A stretch of DNA of 64,000 bases from Chinchilla lanigera (taxonomy: Eukaryota > Chordata > Mammalia > Rodentia > Chinchillidae), in assembly GCF_000276665.1 (NCBI RefSeq), contig NW_004955475.1, positions 6,847,773 to 6,911,772 on the forward strand, given 5' to 3'. A program made the position numbers and the translations under genes. The notes beneath the pieces were generated by a model. It was not told the DNA's origin, ran no database searches, and saw nothing but the letters and a program-made list of their open reading frames with translations. Below are positions 48,235 through 60,465 of the stretch, piece by piece (within the stretch, counting starts at the first letter, position 1; every line of letters starts with the position of its first letter).

Positions 48235-49505
48235 AGTACTGAAATACCTGGCTTTCTACATGTCAAAGACTAAAACTAGACCCATGTCTCTCACTATGCA
48301 CTAAACTAAAATCAAAATGGATCAAAAATCTAAATAATAAAATTGAAACACGAAATCTCCTGGAAGAGAGAGCAGACAGAACTCTTGAAGACATAGGTGC
48401 AAGCAAAGCCTTCATGGCAAACCCAGTGGAACAAGAAATACTTCAAAGAATCAATGACTAGGATCACATCTTATTAAAAAGCTTTTGCACAGCAAAAGAA
48501 ATCACCAACAGAGTGAAAAGACAACTTACAGAGTGGAAAAATAATCTTAACTGGTAGTTCTTCAAAGGATTAATACCTAGAACCTATAAGGAATTGAAGA
48601 AAATAAGACCCCCTTAATATAAAGATCCAACACACAAATGGACATATAAAATCAATACACACTTCTCTGAAGTACAAAAAGCAAATAAATATATAAAAAA
48701 ATGTTCAACATCATTGGTCTTTCAAAAAATGTGAATTAAAGCAATGTTGAGGTTCCATCTTACACAAGAAAGAATGGTTGTCATCAGTAAGAAATGCTGG
48801 CAAGGCCATGGTGCAAAAGAAAATATTCTCCATCTTCTTCTCCTAGGGGAAGTGCTAACTGGTGCAATCACTGTGGAAATCAGTATGGAGAATCCTCAAA
48901 AAACTAGGATAAGTGGTCTCATTCGATCCAGCTAGTCCCATGTTTGACATCTTCTGAAAAAGTATTAAAACCACAATAGCACAATGTCCACCCACATTTA
49001 AAGCATCATGGTTTTCAATAGCTAAATCTTGGGAAAAAATTTTTCCATCCTCTGATGAATGAATAAAAATGTTTTTTTGCACAGTGGTGTACTACTCAGC
49101 CATAAAGAATTGAAAACTTCAGACATTTGAAGGTAAATGGATGGACCTTGAGACTGTACTCTTTAGTGAAATAAATTGGAGACAGGTGTAAATATCACAC
49201 TGTGTCTCTAGTGTGGGAAACTGAATGTGTAAATATGAACCAAAAATAGATATTGTGAAATAGGAAGAACTTATCAAAAATTAAATGGGAATGTGGAAAG
49301 GAAGGGAAAAGAAAAAAATGAGAAAAAAAGGTAAAATGGAAACAAAACTTTGTAAATAAGGAGGGGAAGAGGGGTTGAAGGGAGGAGAGGGGAGTGGGAA
49401 AAAGCAAGAGCTAAGACACGTCATGTACAGCTACAAGTTACCATGATGAATGTGATCATTATGTATTTATAAATTATACCAATAAACTAGAAAAAAAGAA
49501 ATATG

Positions 49506-50434
49506 AAAAATTGGCCAAAATGTCATATTTGACAATTGGCTTGCACGTTATCCATTGATGTTTGATTTGCCTAAGAAATACCAGTTGACCAACATATGAC
49601 CTATTTATAAGAATAATGTGGAGATTTCACAAAAAATGTGGCAAGTTCACAATAGTGAAAAGTATAGTACAGTTGTTAAACTTCATAAAGACATAACATT
49701 AACTTCCTATATGGTGAAGAAAAACAAAGTATTATGGATACTGTCAAAACTATGTCATGATGAAGCAGGGTGTGGCTGTGCACACCTGTAATTGCACAAT
49801 GGAGGGGGCTGAGACAGGAAGGTCTTGTGAGTTCAAAGTCAGCCATTGCTACACAGTGAGTTCATGTCTAGCCTGAACTATATAGGAAGAACCTGCCTGA
49901 AAAAATCAAACCACAGCAACAAAGAAGATTGAAAGTGAATACTCAACCCAAATGAATCTAGAAATGGTTACATTTTATAGCAACATGAAAGACAGAGTAG
50001 GTGTTATTTATGAGTTATGCAGCAACTATATTTGTCAATTGAAACACAGAGCATTGGCTAATATTTGTTTTCCTGATTCTTAAACATGTAACACACAAGT
50101 AGTTTCACATTTTATAAGGACAATAACAAGCATCAAAGATCATGTAGAAATTTTCTTAGAGGATTGCAACTGGAATTCATAAATAATCAATTATAGGAGA
50201 GGAAGAACAGTATGTATCTGCTCAGACATCTCCAAAAAAGGGTTATGGAACAGATTGGTGAACAAACAGGTGAAATATCACAAGAACTTCCTAAGAAAAT
50301 GAAAGGACAAACAAGATATCAAGTATATTCTACTAAAGAAGACAGGAAAACAAAGCACATATGCTATCAGTATAAGTGATACTTATGGATGGAAAATCTT
50401 GTTCTCATGTTTGAAAACTGCCTTAAGTGTTATA
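49506..50434 (+). pseudogene. piggyBac-family transposase relic, C-terminal half
   Basis: Continues the frame of the N-terminal half. 49,507-49,539 encodes KIGQNVIFDNW; its Asp codon (49,531-49,533) is the second catalytic Asp and is kept. A B1 SINE interrupts at 49,764. 49,950-50,080 encodes a stretch aligning to the family's G-G-V-D-x-x-D-Q motif, but the two Asp positions are Gly (50,000-50,002) and Tyr (50,009-50,011). The Cys-rich C-terminal tail follows at about 50,300-50,434. It is dead by frameshifts, stops and catalytic loss. Confidence 0.85.
49764..49920 (+). mobile_element. B1 SINE
   Basis: gcagggtgtggctgtgcaca, cctgtaattgcacaatggag, ggctgagacaggaaggtc and gagttcaaagtcagcc give a plus-oriented B1, with an A/C-rich tail. 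Inserted in the piggyBac relic. Confidence 0.93.
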
Positions 50435-50648
50435 ATTGAAGTAGGAATTATTTTTGTGGTAGAATTTTATTTGTATTTTTATTGTAGTTCATACAGGAAT
50501 TTATTTTTGTTGTTATATTTTAGATTTAGTAAGTAAACAAACAGTTGATGTAGAAAATGTTGATGTTTATTCTAAACACTCATTGCATATTTGAAATTTT
50601 ACTTTATTAATATTTCATTTTCCTAGTTAGTTCACATTGAATAATATA

Positions 50649-50930
50649 ATAGAGAACTCCTGAAAAAAGAGGAAGACAAGAGAAGTAACAATAATGGCCT
50701 GCCAAACAGGAAAGGAAAGTTAAGAACACGTGCTGTCAGTGTGAGCAAGATTTTTGTCTGTAACATACTGTTGTCATATGTGAATACTACCTTGGGTGTG
50801 ACCACTGAAGTGAAGATTATTTCCATGGTAGAGTTTTGTTTGTATTTTCATTGCAGTTCATATAGGAATTTATTTCTGCTCTTATTTTTTTATCTCAGAA
50901 GCAGGTAAACATTTGATGTTTAAAATGATG
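50649..50930 (+). pseudogene. Second copy of piggyBac Cys-rich C-terminal segment
   Basis: Homologous to 50,280-50,561 with a constant offset of 369 bases (gaacttcctaag/gaactcctgaaa; tgctatcag/tgctgtcag; the ttcatacagg/ttcatatagg tail). This copy keeps more of the Cys spacing: one frame reads CCQCEQDFCL followed by a stop. It is a tandem partial duplication or the end of a second overlapping relic. It is followed directly by an LTR fragment at 50,932. Confidence 0.75.
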
Positions 50931-50931
50931 T

Positions 50932-51115
50932 TTCCAGCTTCCTGACAGCCATGCCAAGAGTAAGCCTACACTGCCATGTCCCACCACCATGATACCCTGC
51001 CTTGGAGCCAGCCTTCTAAGTTATGATACCTCTACAAACTGTGAGCCAAAATAAACCTTTCCTTCTTTAAACTGTGAGCAGTAGGCATTGTGTCATAGTT
51101 ATGAAATAGTAACTA
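50932..51115 (+). mobile_element. MaLR LTR 3' fragment
   Basis: ccctgccttggagccagcc, caaactgtgagccaaaataaac, ctttccttctttaaact and a degraded 3' end match the last half of the LTR at 61,428-61,802. The 5' half is missing. Confidence 0.82.
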
Positions 51116-51410
51116 AAAAATTCTTGAAAAAACATCATGTGTATGAAATCAAGGCCAGGTGCTAGTGTGAGCATTTGGTAGACCCCCTTACACCATGGCT
51201 GCACTGGCCCCTGAGTGCACTCATTACATATTAAAATGCAATATTTTATTTTATTGATATTTTATCTGCCTATTAAATACATATTGTTTAATACAATAAT
51301 ATTCAGAATTAAAATTAATAATTTATCATTAGAATAAGTCCTAAAAAATTGTAAGCATTATACATTCCCATAACATGCCTTTTTAAAGAAATTTATCTTG
51401 TTGCCCCTAA

Positions 51411-53943
51411 AAGAAGCCAAATACTTTGCACCAATAGATGCATCCAACCCCTGAGTAGAGAAGTCAGGCCCAGGGGAGTCACTAGCTCTGGGGAGAATGA
51501 ATAAGTGGGCCAGCAGCACCCACCTCAAGAAATAGCTGTTGCTATTGTAAACTATAAAAATAGTGTGGGGTTTAATTCCAAATGTGACTGCTTAACAGCA
51601 GGCTAGAGTCAAAGAAGAAATTCAGTGCAGCTCTCACCATATTGGAGAGGATTTAATCAGGAGCGATTTGGAAAGGGAATTAATAGTTTAAGACTTCAGC
51701 TATGGAAGAACTACAGAACAACTTCACTTCAGGGTTTCCAGTGTTATGCAACCACAGTGATTGGATGAAAGACAGCTATAAGAGGCAACCATGGAGAGGG
51801 TGCAGGTTAAACATAGGTACACTGAGAAATTCAAACTCACAGTAGAAATTCCATATGGCCCAAGTCCGCATGGTGAGAAGACAGGCCCAGCAAGTGTGAC
51901 TTCTAGAAGTGGCTGGATCTCATGCTGGCATTTGGTCTGTTTGAACTCCCATTCTGCTGCCTTCAACCAGTAGAGCTCAGTGCGGTGATTGTTTTCTTCA
52001 TCCACCAACATAAGCAAGGGAGTGACTCAGCTTGGACAGTTGTCACAGTCTGGAGTATATGGGCAAAGGGGCTGCTACAGCAGATGAAATATCTCACAAA
52101 CCTAAAAGTCATAAAGGAAGTGAAGAAAACTGTGACTTGCTGTATTCCAAGACTGTAAAACCTGTAAAAAAAGAAACCAAATATTCAAACATGAAGAATT
52201 TTTTCATTTTTCCTTTTATTTTAATCATTTGGATGGGGTTACGGACTTTTGTCCTTTTGTTTCTCGTTTCTTTTTTCTTTTAATTTTCATATTATTTTTT
52301 CTTTTCTCTTTTATTTTGGGCTCTGTTTTTCTTTTCTTCTTGTTCTTGTTACTTCTGTTTTGCTAACTTATCTGATTCTGTTATATTCCTTTTACATCTT
52401 AATAGCATACTTTATCTCAATTTTCTCTCCTTTTCATCTTCTATTGATTTATTATTCAAATTTTACTTTGTTCACTTCATTTGACCCACCACCTCTTCCT
52501 TTGCTAGTATAATACTTAAGTTTTATTAATCTTTAGATTGTTAGTAAACTCTACAGAAATAGTATTGAATTCTGTTGTTAATAGAGTTACAGGTCTTGCA
52601 TTTAGTAGCTACTGTATGTAAACCTTTGGTTTGTCATCGTATTTATATCAAAATTACAGAACTCTTTTCTATGGCTACAGGTGATACATTATTGGTTCTT
52701 TATACATCAATATATAGTTCATCTATCATACTATATTGTTGCTGATTTAATTGCTATTGGCAGTGGGGGATAGTTGATAGTATTTTGTTTGCTCTGCATT
52801 CCAATATCTGAATTGCTTTAGTGTCATTAACAATATTTTGACCCATTAAACTATGCAATACATCATTTGCATTGTATCATCTTCTCCCCAATTAATGGAG
52901 GTGGTTGGATCACATGACAGATGCAAAGGCCTATAGTTAGCCAGATCTTTCATAGTGCATCATTGAAAAACAAACACTAAGTAAAATGATCTCAGTGCTG
53001 ACAAAGTCTTTCCACTATAATCAACTTGTAAACCTCAGCCCCTCAAATAAAACCCAAGACAAAATTTTCTTCTAAAAACTTCCAACTCCCCCAAAGCTGA
53101 TCCACGGGCATGAAGGAGGAGGAAATCAAAAGCCACACAGTTCAAATATTGAAATGGTAAGAGGCAATGAGGAAATGATCAAATGTGCTCGGTGAGCACA
53201 AAGAAGAAATAACAAATAATGCAGTTAATATGGAAAATTATCAACATGTTTACAAAAGACATGAATAAAAGGCTAGTTGAGCTAAACAAAGTGATACAAA
53301 ATATGAATGATCAGTTTAGCAAATGATTAGAGTCCATGAAATTGTACCAAAAAGAAATTTGGGAAATTAAAAACTTGAGTTAAAGTATGGACAGCAGAAG
53401 TGATCAATGTTAGGACAGAGTGTCAGAACTAGAATATAAGGCTGATTTTAGTGATCAACTCTACTGAGATACAATAAAAACAAAAAGCAAAGATGAAAAA
53501 TGACTGCAACAACTTCTAGATGATGCAAAGAAGACTAAAGAATGATTAATCAGAATAAATGAAGAATCAAAAAAGCACAAATGGCATAAAAATCTGTTCA
53601 TAGAAGTAACAGCAGAAAACTTTCAAAATATACATAAAGAATTTAAAACACATATATAAATTAAACATGTAGAACCCCAAATAACTATGATCAGAAAACA
53701 ACCACTCCACAACACATCACAGCATATTCAAAATCCCAAAAGTCTAACAAAAGCATAAGATTTTAAATGTCATTAAGAAAAACAAAAAATCCATTGCAAA
53801 GATAAATCCATTAGAATTTCAGCAGACTTATCAACACTAACTTTAGAGGCCAGAAAATGTTGGATTAAAGTTTCAAATCCTAAAAAAAGATGTGTTCAAT
53901 AAATATTGATATATCCTGCAAAACTATCTTGAAAAACTGATGG
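51411..53943 (+). mobile_element. L1 LINE (L1 B), leader and ORF1 only
   Basis: Leader of about 0.9 kb, a pyrimidine-rich tract (52,200-52,520), a spacer, then an ORF1 relic (about 53,130-53,940) with stops. It breaks off near the end of ORF1, where the leader of L1 C begins. The 5' edge is uncertain. No ORF2 follows, so the rest was either deleted or lies beyond the nested L1s to the right. About 295 bases to its left (51,116-51,410) are unassigned. Confidence 0.8.
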
Positions 53944-56250
53944 AGAGGACTTCCAGGAAGATTTCAGGGTAGTAGGCTACAGCAAATCAGCCTCTCCAAG
54001 ATTTGAAAATCAGACACTGGAAAACAACAATGTGGGGAAGAAAATAAGGAGGGAGGTGGATCCATAGAACTCAGGAAGGATCTAATTGGAAATTTGGATC
54101 CTACACAGAAATTGAAGAAATGGACCATAACACAGAAAAGGGAAAGAACAATCTGCACTTTATCCTCACCTCCTGACTCATGGCCCTTGAGAAAGGAAGA
54201 TCAGATCTATAGAGACAGAGGGAAAGTGAGCAATGCCAGAGGCCATCAGTGAGAAATGCACAAGTTTGATGGAGCAGTGAATGCCATGTGCTACACCTGC
54301 CGATGACCCCAGTTTGAGCATTTGCCATAATCCCTGGAGAGAGTACTTGTTCAGATGTCATTCTAGGGAGGGGCAAACTGAACCTGGGACTCAAAGCAGC
54401 CATGAGTTGGCTTTACCTCAAGGCTTCCAGTAAAAATACTCTGAAAATGACTGCGTGAAGAACAAGCATGGGAGACATCTAAGTTAAACAGCCATGGATA
54501 GGCCTGAAAGAGACGCTCAGTGTTACAAAGTAAATGACTCAGGCTCCACACCCATGACCAGAGACCAGGTTCAGCCAGAATTTCCATGGAGTTGAAAGTT
54601 GCAGAACTGGCACCCCACCCTAATCCTACTACCAGTTTACTGGTAGTGACTATCTGGGCTGTGACTATCTTTTGGTCTACCTTTAAAAAGAGTGTCAAAT
54701 CTTGAAACCAACACAAAACTGTAGACCCCTGAAAATAACCACAGGCTTGAAATCACAGATAAATGTCTTTTATTTTGCTTTTACTTTTGTTCATTTGACG
54801 TTTTATTTATTTTTATTGTGTTTTTGTTGTTTTGTGACTGTGAACATCATTTTTGATTTTTTAAATTGTTTTTTCTTTTTCTTGTTCTTTCTTTGTTTTT
54901 TCATTCCCTTTTGTCTTTCCTACTAGATTCCTAGGGCTTGGATAATCTTTTTTTCCTTCAGCCTTGCTTCTAATCTTTTTTTCTTCTTTTATCTATTTTT
55001 CTACATTCTTTTAAATTTTCTCCCCTTAATTACTTCTCTCTTATTATTACTCTATATTTTTGCCCTTTTTTTCTTTTATCTTCTATATCCTGCCAGTTTT
55101 TTTGTACTACATTTACTTAATTTTATAGAAATCTTTCTACTCCTCAATAAGATTCTTTGTACTACTTCTCTCTTTTCTTCATATTATAGAGTTTAATGTG
55201 TCAAATATTTACTTTTGCATCTCCCCATTACCAAACCCAAAATCTTTGATAGTATTACCATAATGCTTTGATAATCTTTTGGTAGTGAACCTTGTAAAAT
55301 TACTGTTGAATTATTTTCCAGCATTAGCAGAGCTACAGATCCTGGACTTAGTACACATTTGCTATAAGTCAATATCTGGGTTGCCTTAATGTTTACATCA
55401 TAATTGCTGGTTTCTTCTCTAAGATTAAGAGTGGTACATAACTGGTACTTATGGTATGTTAATATCTAATTTGTTTTGGACAATACTACTGTAGCTGTCT
55501 CACTTGACATTAACAGGGTCACATAATTATTAATATTTCTCTGTAAGCCAACACTCAGATTGCCTTTGTGTTATTAACAACACTAGAGTACATTGCCAGA
55601 GAACTTTGTTGCTGCTTTAAATACACAGCATCCTCTTTCCATAAATGACCAAGGAGGCCAAATCTTGGAGCTGTGGCAAAGGATTAGAATTAGTCACACC
55701 CAAAGCATAACACTGAAAAGCAAAAGAGATCTCTATATCAGCAACAAAGATTTTAGACCATAAACATCTACAAGCTAGAGCACAAAATAAACAAAAACAA
55801 TAGAAACATGAAAATACAAGTGTACCAAATGACTGCCCAAACCATCAACTTCTCCATAGCCAATCCAGGGGACAACAAGATGAAAAATAGTATAGACCAC
55901 ACACCTAAATTATTCAAAAGCATAGCAGATAAGGTTAGAAGACAGCTCAAAGAGTTGTAGTAGCTGAGTGATATTAGAGAAGATATAACTAAACAGATAA
56001 TGGAAGTAATACCTTAAAAATGCAGGAGCTCTCAGAAGACACTAACAGAAATACTGACAAGCTAAATGAAATGAAAGAAAATATGAATGACCTGAGCAGT
56101 TTACCAAAGAAATAGTAGTCCAGAAATAGGTTTCAATCAGAAATCCAGAAGATTAAAAATCGTGTTCAAAGTATCATCAGCAAGACAGACAAATGTGAGG
56201 GCACAATTTCACAACTGCAAGACAATTATGCCTTTAAAAACCAACCACTC

Positions 56251-56583
56251 ATGTTCACCTTCAAAACAAGAAGAAAAAATAAAAAACTGATCCAACAACT
56301 GCTAGATGATGCAAACAAGACTAGTCTAATAATAATTGGAATAAGTGAAAAATCAGAAGACAACATAGATGACATAAAAAACCTATTCACAGAAATAATA
56401 GAAGAAAAATTACCAACTATATGGAAAGAAACAAACATAGGAATAACTGAGGCATATCCAACACCAAATAGCCATGCCCAAAGGAGAATTTCTCCATACC
56501 ACATTTTACTCAAAATTCCTGAAGTCCATCACAGGGATAAAAATCTCAAAAGCTACTTAAGTAAGTTAGTAAATCACATATAA
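56251..56583 (+). pseudogene. L1 ORF1 protein remnant, RNA-binding region
   Basis: A 110-codon open piece of L1 C. TSLIIIGISEKSE corresponds to the start of the ORF1p RRM domain, and TEAYPTPNSHAQRRISP to the conserved basic segment leading into the C-terminal domain. The family protein packages L1 RNA. The coiled-coil part upstream (55,980-56,230) is broken by stops. It is the best preserved ORF1 piece in the window. Confidence 0.82.
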
Positions 56584-56907
56584 TGGTAAACCCATTAGAG
56601 TCACATCAGAATTTTTCACACACACAGTAAAGGATAGGAGGGCTTAAATGGAAGGGCTTCAAGCTATAAAAGATAACAAATTCCAGCCCCAACTTATGTA
56701 ACTTGCAAAAGGATCCTTTAAAATTGATGGAAAAAGTAGGTATTTCCAGGAAAAGAAACAGCTCAGGAAAATTATGACCACTAAATCAGCTTCACAAAAA
56801 ACTCTCAAGTATATCCTTGATAGAGACAATGAAGCCAGTGTTGTCAATAAGTCAAAAAGAATGAATATACCTAGTGGTATGAGCAGCAAACAAAAGGGGA
56901 AAATGAG

Positions 56908-57268
56908 TGTCTTGGTTACTTTTCTCTCATTGCTGGGACAAAATACCTGATGCCCAAAATTAAGGAAGGAAAGGTTTATTTCGCTTACAGTTTGTGGAGG
57001 TTTCAGTCCATACTTGGCAGATTACAAGGCAGACTGGCACAAGGCAGAGAGCTACAGTTCATGGCGGCAGAACACAGCAAAAGCAACCACCACACACTCC
57101 AGGGCGGAATGGGGGAGGAATGGCCTAAAGCACCCTTTTCCTCTCCCTTACATATGCAAACTATCCACTCCCGGGTGGGTGTAGCTCTCACACCCATAAT
57201 CAAATTCTAAAAGCCTGCCCCATGGCCACATGAGGCTTTTGGGGGACACCCAGACACAAACCATAACA
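56908..57268 (-). mobile_element. MaLR solo LTR, reversed, perfect duplication
   Basis: 361 bases opening tgtcttggttacttttctct and closing cacaaaccataaca in plus view, the reverse of the 3,658 and 61,428 LTRs. A perfect 5-base duplication, atgag, flanks it at 56,903-56,907 and 57,269-57,273. Inserted between ORF1 and ORF2 of L1 C. Confidence 0.95.
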
Positions 57269-57352
57269 ATGAGGATATCAGCAAGAGGAAAATAATGCAA
57301 TGACAGGAATATGTAAATACCTGTCAGGAGAAACTGTCCATGTGAATGATCT

Positions 57353-57401
<49 letters not shown>

Positions 57402-57592
57402 GTCTTTTCATCTGGTACCAGGAATTGAAATCATGACCTTGTACTTGCCAGGCAGGCGCTTTGCCACTGAGTTAAATCACCAGCCCCAAATTTTTTTTAT
57501 CTTTTTTTTTTTTTTCTGGTACTGAGAATCAAACTCACAACCTGGCGCTTGCCAAGCAAGCACTGTGCCACTGAGCTAAATCCCCAGCCCGG
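57353..57592 (-). mobile_element. Two ID SINEs in tandem, reversed
   Basis: Read on the minus strand: unit one 57,592 down to about 57,490, unit two about 57,486 down to 57,401, then a tail seen as 46 T at 57,355-57,400. Both have A- and B-boxes (rc of gagctaaatccccagccc and of gttaaatcaccagcccc). The duplication catgtgaatgatct at 57,339-57,352 pairs with 57,593-57,606 at 13 of 14 bases and encloses the whole dimer. Confidence 0.93.
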
Positions 57593-59655
57593 CATGTGAG
57601 TGATCTTAATTCCTAAACAAAAGAAGAATTGGCAGAGTGAATCAAGAATCAAAATGCAAAAATTTGTAGCATACATTTGATCCAAAAAGATGCTCACAGA
57701 TTAAGAATTAAAGGATTACAAACAATATTCTATGCGATACAACCCAGAAAAATGTAGAAGTTGTTTCTTAATTTCAGACAAAGTGGATATCAAGCTTAGA
57801 CTGCTCAGAAGGGACACAGAAGTCCACTGCATATTGGTTAAGGGAACATTCAACAGGAAGATTTTATATTTATGAACATATATGAACCAAATACTCATGC
57901 ACCTCACTTTATAAAAGAAACAATAATGGATATGAAAACTCAAATGAATACCAACACAATTGTAATAGTGTCACAAATGGACAGATCAACTGGAGAAAAA
58001 AACCAATGAAGAAATATCAGATTTGAACCAAACTTTTGAACAAATAGATTGCTTGATAGATATAGAATATTCCATCCAACAAAAGCAGAATACAGTCTTC
58101 TCAGCAACACCTGAGACTTTCTCCAAAGTAGATCATTATTGTGTGCCAATAAGTGATTCTTAAGTAAATGCAAAAGAATCAAAATTATCTCATGCAAATT
58201 ATCAGACAAGAGTGTTTAAAATTAGAAATGAATGGCAAAAAAAATCACAGAAACTATACAAACACATGAATATTAAATCATACCCTCTTAATAATGAAAG
58301 AGTTATACAGGAAATTAGACAGTTTCTACAATTGAACGATAATGTCATTATAACATTTTGGAACCTATGGAATGGAAGGAAAGAAGTTCTATGAGGGATG
58401 TTATAACACTGAATTTGCACATCTGCAAAGTAGAGAGATCTCAAATAAATAACTTAATGAAGTGCTTCAAGGTCCTAGAAATCAAGAATAATCCAAACCC
58501 AAAGCTAATATGAGGAAAGAAATTATAATAAAAATTGGGCAGAAACCAATGAAAATGAGATTTGAAAGCAATACAAAGAATTAGTGAATTGAAAAGTTTT
58601 TTCTTTGAATGATTAAATAATATAAACAAATCCTAGCCAACCTTACCAAAAATAAGGAAAGAGCAATATCTATGAAATTATAAATAAAAAACTTGAAAAT
58701 ATACTAGATTCTGCCAAAATCCAGAAAACTATTGATAACTACTTAGATAACCTGTACACTAATAAAATAGAAAATTCAGAAGAAATGTATAAATTCCTAT
58801 ATACATGTAAATAACCAAACTTGACCCAAGAAGATATGAAAATCCTGAATAGGAAAATATTAATTGGTGAGATTGAAAAAGCAATTAAAAAAAAAATACA
58901 AAAATCCCAGGTCCCCACAGATTAATTGCACCCATAGTGACTTTTAGAAGCAAGCATTAACCTGATTACAAAATCAGAAAAGGACCCAACCAAAACAGAG
59001 AATTTCAGACCAATCTCTTTATTGAATGTAGATGCAAAAATGCTCAATAACACACATTGGTGGCAAACAAAATGCAGTGAAAGGTCAAACTGACCTTACA
59101 TGATGACTAAGTAGAATTCATTCTAGGGATGCTAGGATGGCTCAACTTTTGAAAATCAATAAATATAGTACAATACATAAAGAGAAGCAAGGACAAAAAT
59201 CACATTGCCATCTCATTAGTTGCAGAAAAAACATTTGACAAAATCTATCATCTATTCATGTCCAAAACAATGAGGAAAATGGGAATAGAATGTTTTTATA
59301 CCAACCTGAAGAAATCCATCTATGACAAATTAATGACCAACATCATATTAAATGGAGAGGAGCTGAAAGAATTCACTCTAAAGTCACTTACAATACTAGG
59401 ATTACCTCTATTACCATGTTTGTTAATACATTACTCAAAACATCAGTTAAAGCAATACTATAAGAGAAAGAAATAGAAGGGATATGGATATGGAAAGAAC
59501 AATTAAATTGTCATTTTTTTCTGAAGACATGATCCACTGATTAGAAGACATTAAAAACTCCACCAAAACACTACAAAAGCTAATAAACAAATTTAGTAGT
59601 GTAGCAAGATATGAAGTCAATGCTCAAAAATCAATAGCCTCACTAGAGAAATAGT

Positions 59656-60465
59656 ATGGCAAAGATCAGCCAATACATATCAGTTATTACCATCAATATA
59701 AATGACCTCATTTCACCAATTATAAGAAAGAGACTAGTAGAGTGGAGCAAGGAACAAAATCCAACAATATGTTGTCTAAAAGAAACACATTTGATTCAAA
59801 AGAAAATTCATATACTGAATGTCAAAGGATTAAAAACAATACTCCATGTGACAGAAATGCAGAAAAAAGCAGGGGTAGCTATTCTGTTTGCAGAAAATGT
59901 AAACTCCAAACCAAGAATACTCAAAAGGGATAATGAAGGTCACTACATACTTGTTCAGAGGCAACTGCAAGAGGAAGAGATAATAATCATAAATTTCTAT
60001 GCATCAAATACAGGAGCACCCAACTATATAACACAAATTTTAAGAGATGTGAAAAATCAAATAAGCAGCAACACAGTCATAACAGGGGAATTTAACACTG
60101 CGTTGTCACAAACAGATAGATCAACTGGACAAAAATTATCAAAGAAATAACAGAACTAAACTAAATGTGTGATCAAATAGGACTTAGTAGATCTTTACAG
60201 AGTGTTCCATCCAACAATATCAGAACAGACATTCTTCTCAGCTGCACATGGGACATTTTCTAAAATAGACCATATACTAGCCAATAGAGCATGCTTAAAT
60301 ATATGTAAAGGAACTAATATTAGCTTATGTGTACTATCTGACTATACAGCAATAAAATTGGAAATTAATGTAAATACAACTTACCAGAATCTGTGGGTTG
60401 TAATGAAAGCAGTCCACAGAAGGAAATTTATAGCAGTGATTTCCCATATCAGGAAAACACAATGA
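59656..60465 (+). pseudogene. L1 ORF2 endonuclease remnant
   Basis: Frame from ATG 59,656 is open for 164 codons, then a shift, then open again at 60,202-60,465. It is the longest open frame in the window. The apurinic-endonuclease-like fold residues are mostly kept: CLKETHL (catalytic Glu), SAAHGTFSKIDHIL (His and Asp kept). G-D-F-N has become G-E-F-N (Asp to Glu). Start chosen by alignment with the other ORF2 starts. Confidence 0.85.

Larger units (their letters stand above)
42376..49505 (+). mobile_element. Full-length L1 LINE (L1 A) inside piggyBac relic
   Basis: About 7.13 kb flanked by a 14-base duplication, aaaaattagccaaa at 42,362-42,375 and aaaaattggccaaa at 49,506-49,519. It has a leader of about 1.9 kb opening gaggaaaatggcagagtgct, a pyrimidine-rich tract (43,300-43,740), ORF1 (about 44,340-45,110), ORF2 (from about 45,308), a 3' UTR with a purine tract (49,295-49,405), and an end at ccaataaactagaaaaaaag. 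Both ORFs are riddled with stops. The RT box at 47,407-47,418 reads F-A-G-D. An ID SINE sits at 48,121 and (TA)n at 45,639. Confidence 0.94.
53944..59642 (+). mobile_element. L1 LINE (L1 C), leader to mid ORF2
   Basis: Begins with a leader like L1 A (aggaagatttcagggtagta), a T-rich tract (54,760-55,200), ORF1 (about 55,930-56,700), an inter-ORF hit by a MaLR LTR (56,908), the ORF2 start region near 57,300 hit by an ID dimer (57,353), and ORF2 to about 59,642. There it stops just after the RT box (59,517-59,528, F-S-E-D) with no C-terminal part or 3' UTR. The abrupt end coincides with the start of L1 D. Confidence 0.9.

Noticed and set aside
57148..57411. Lys-rich minus-strand frame
   Set aside because: The Lys run is the 46-base T tract of a SINE tail; the rest is LTR.
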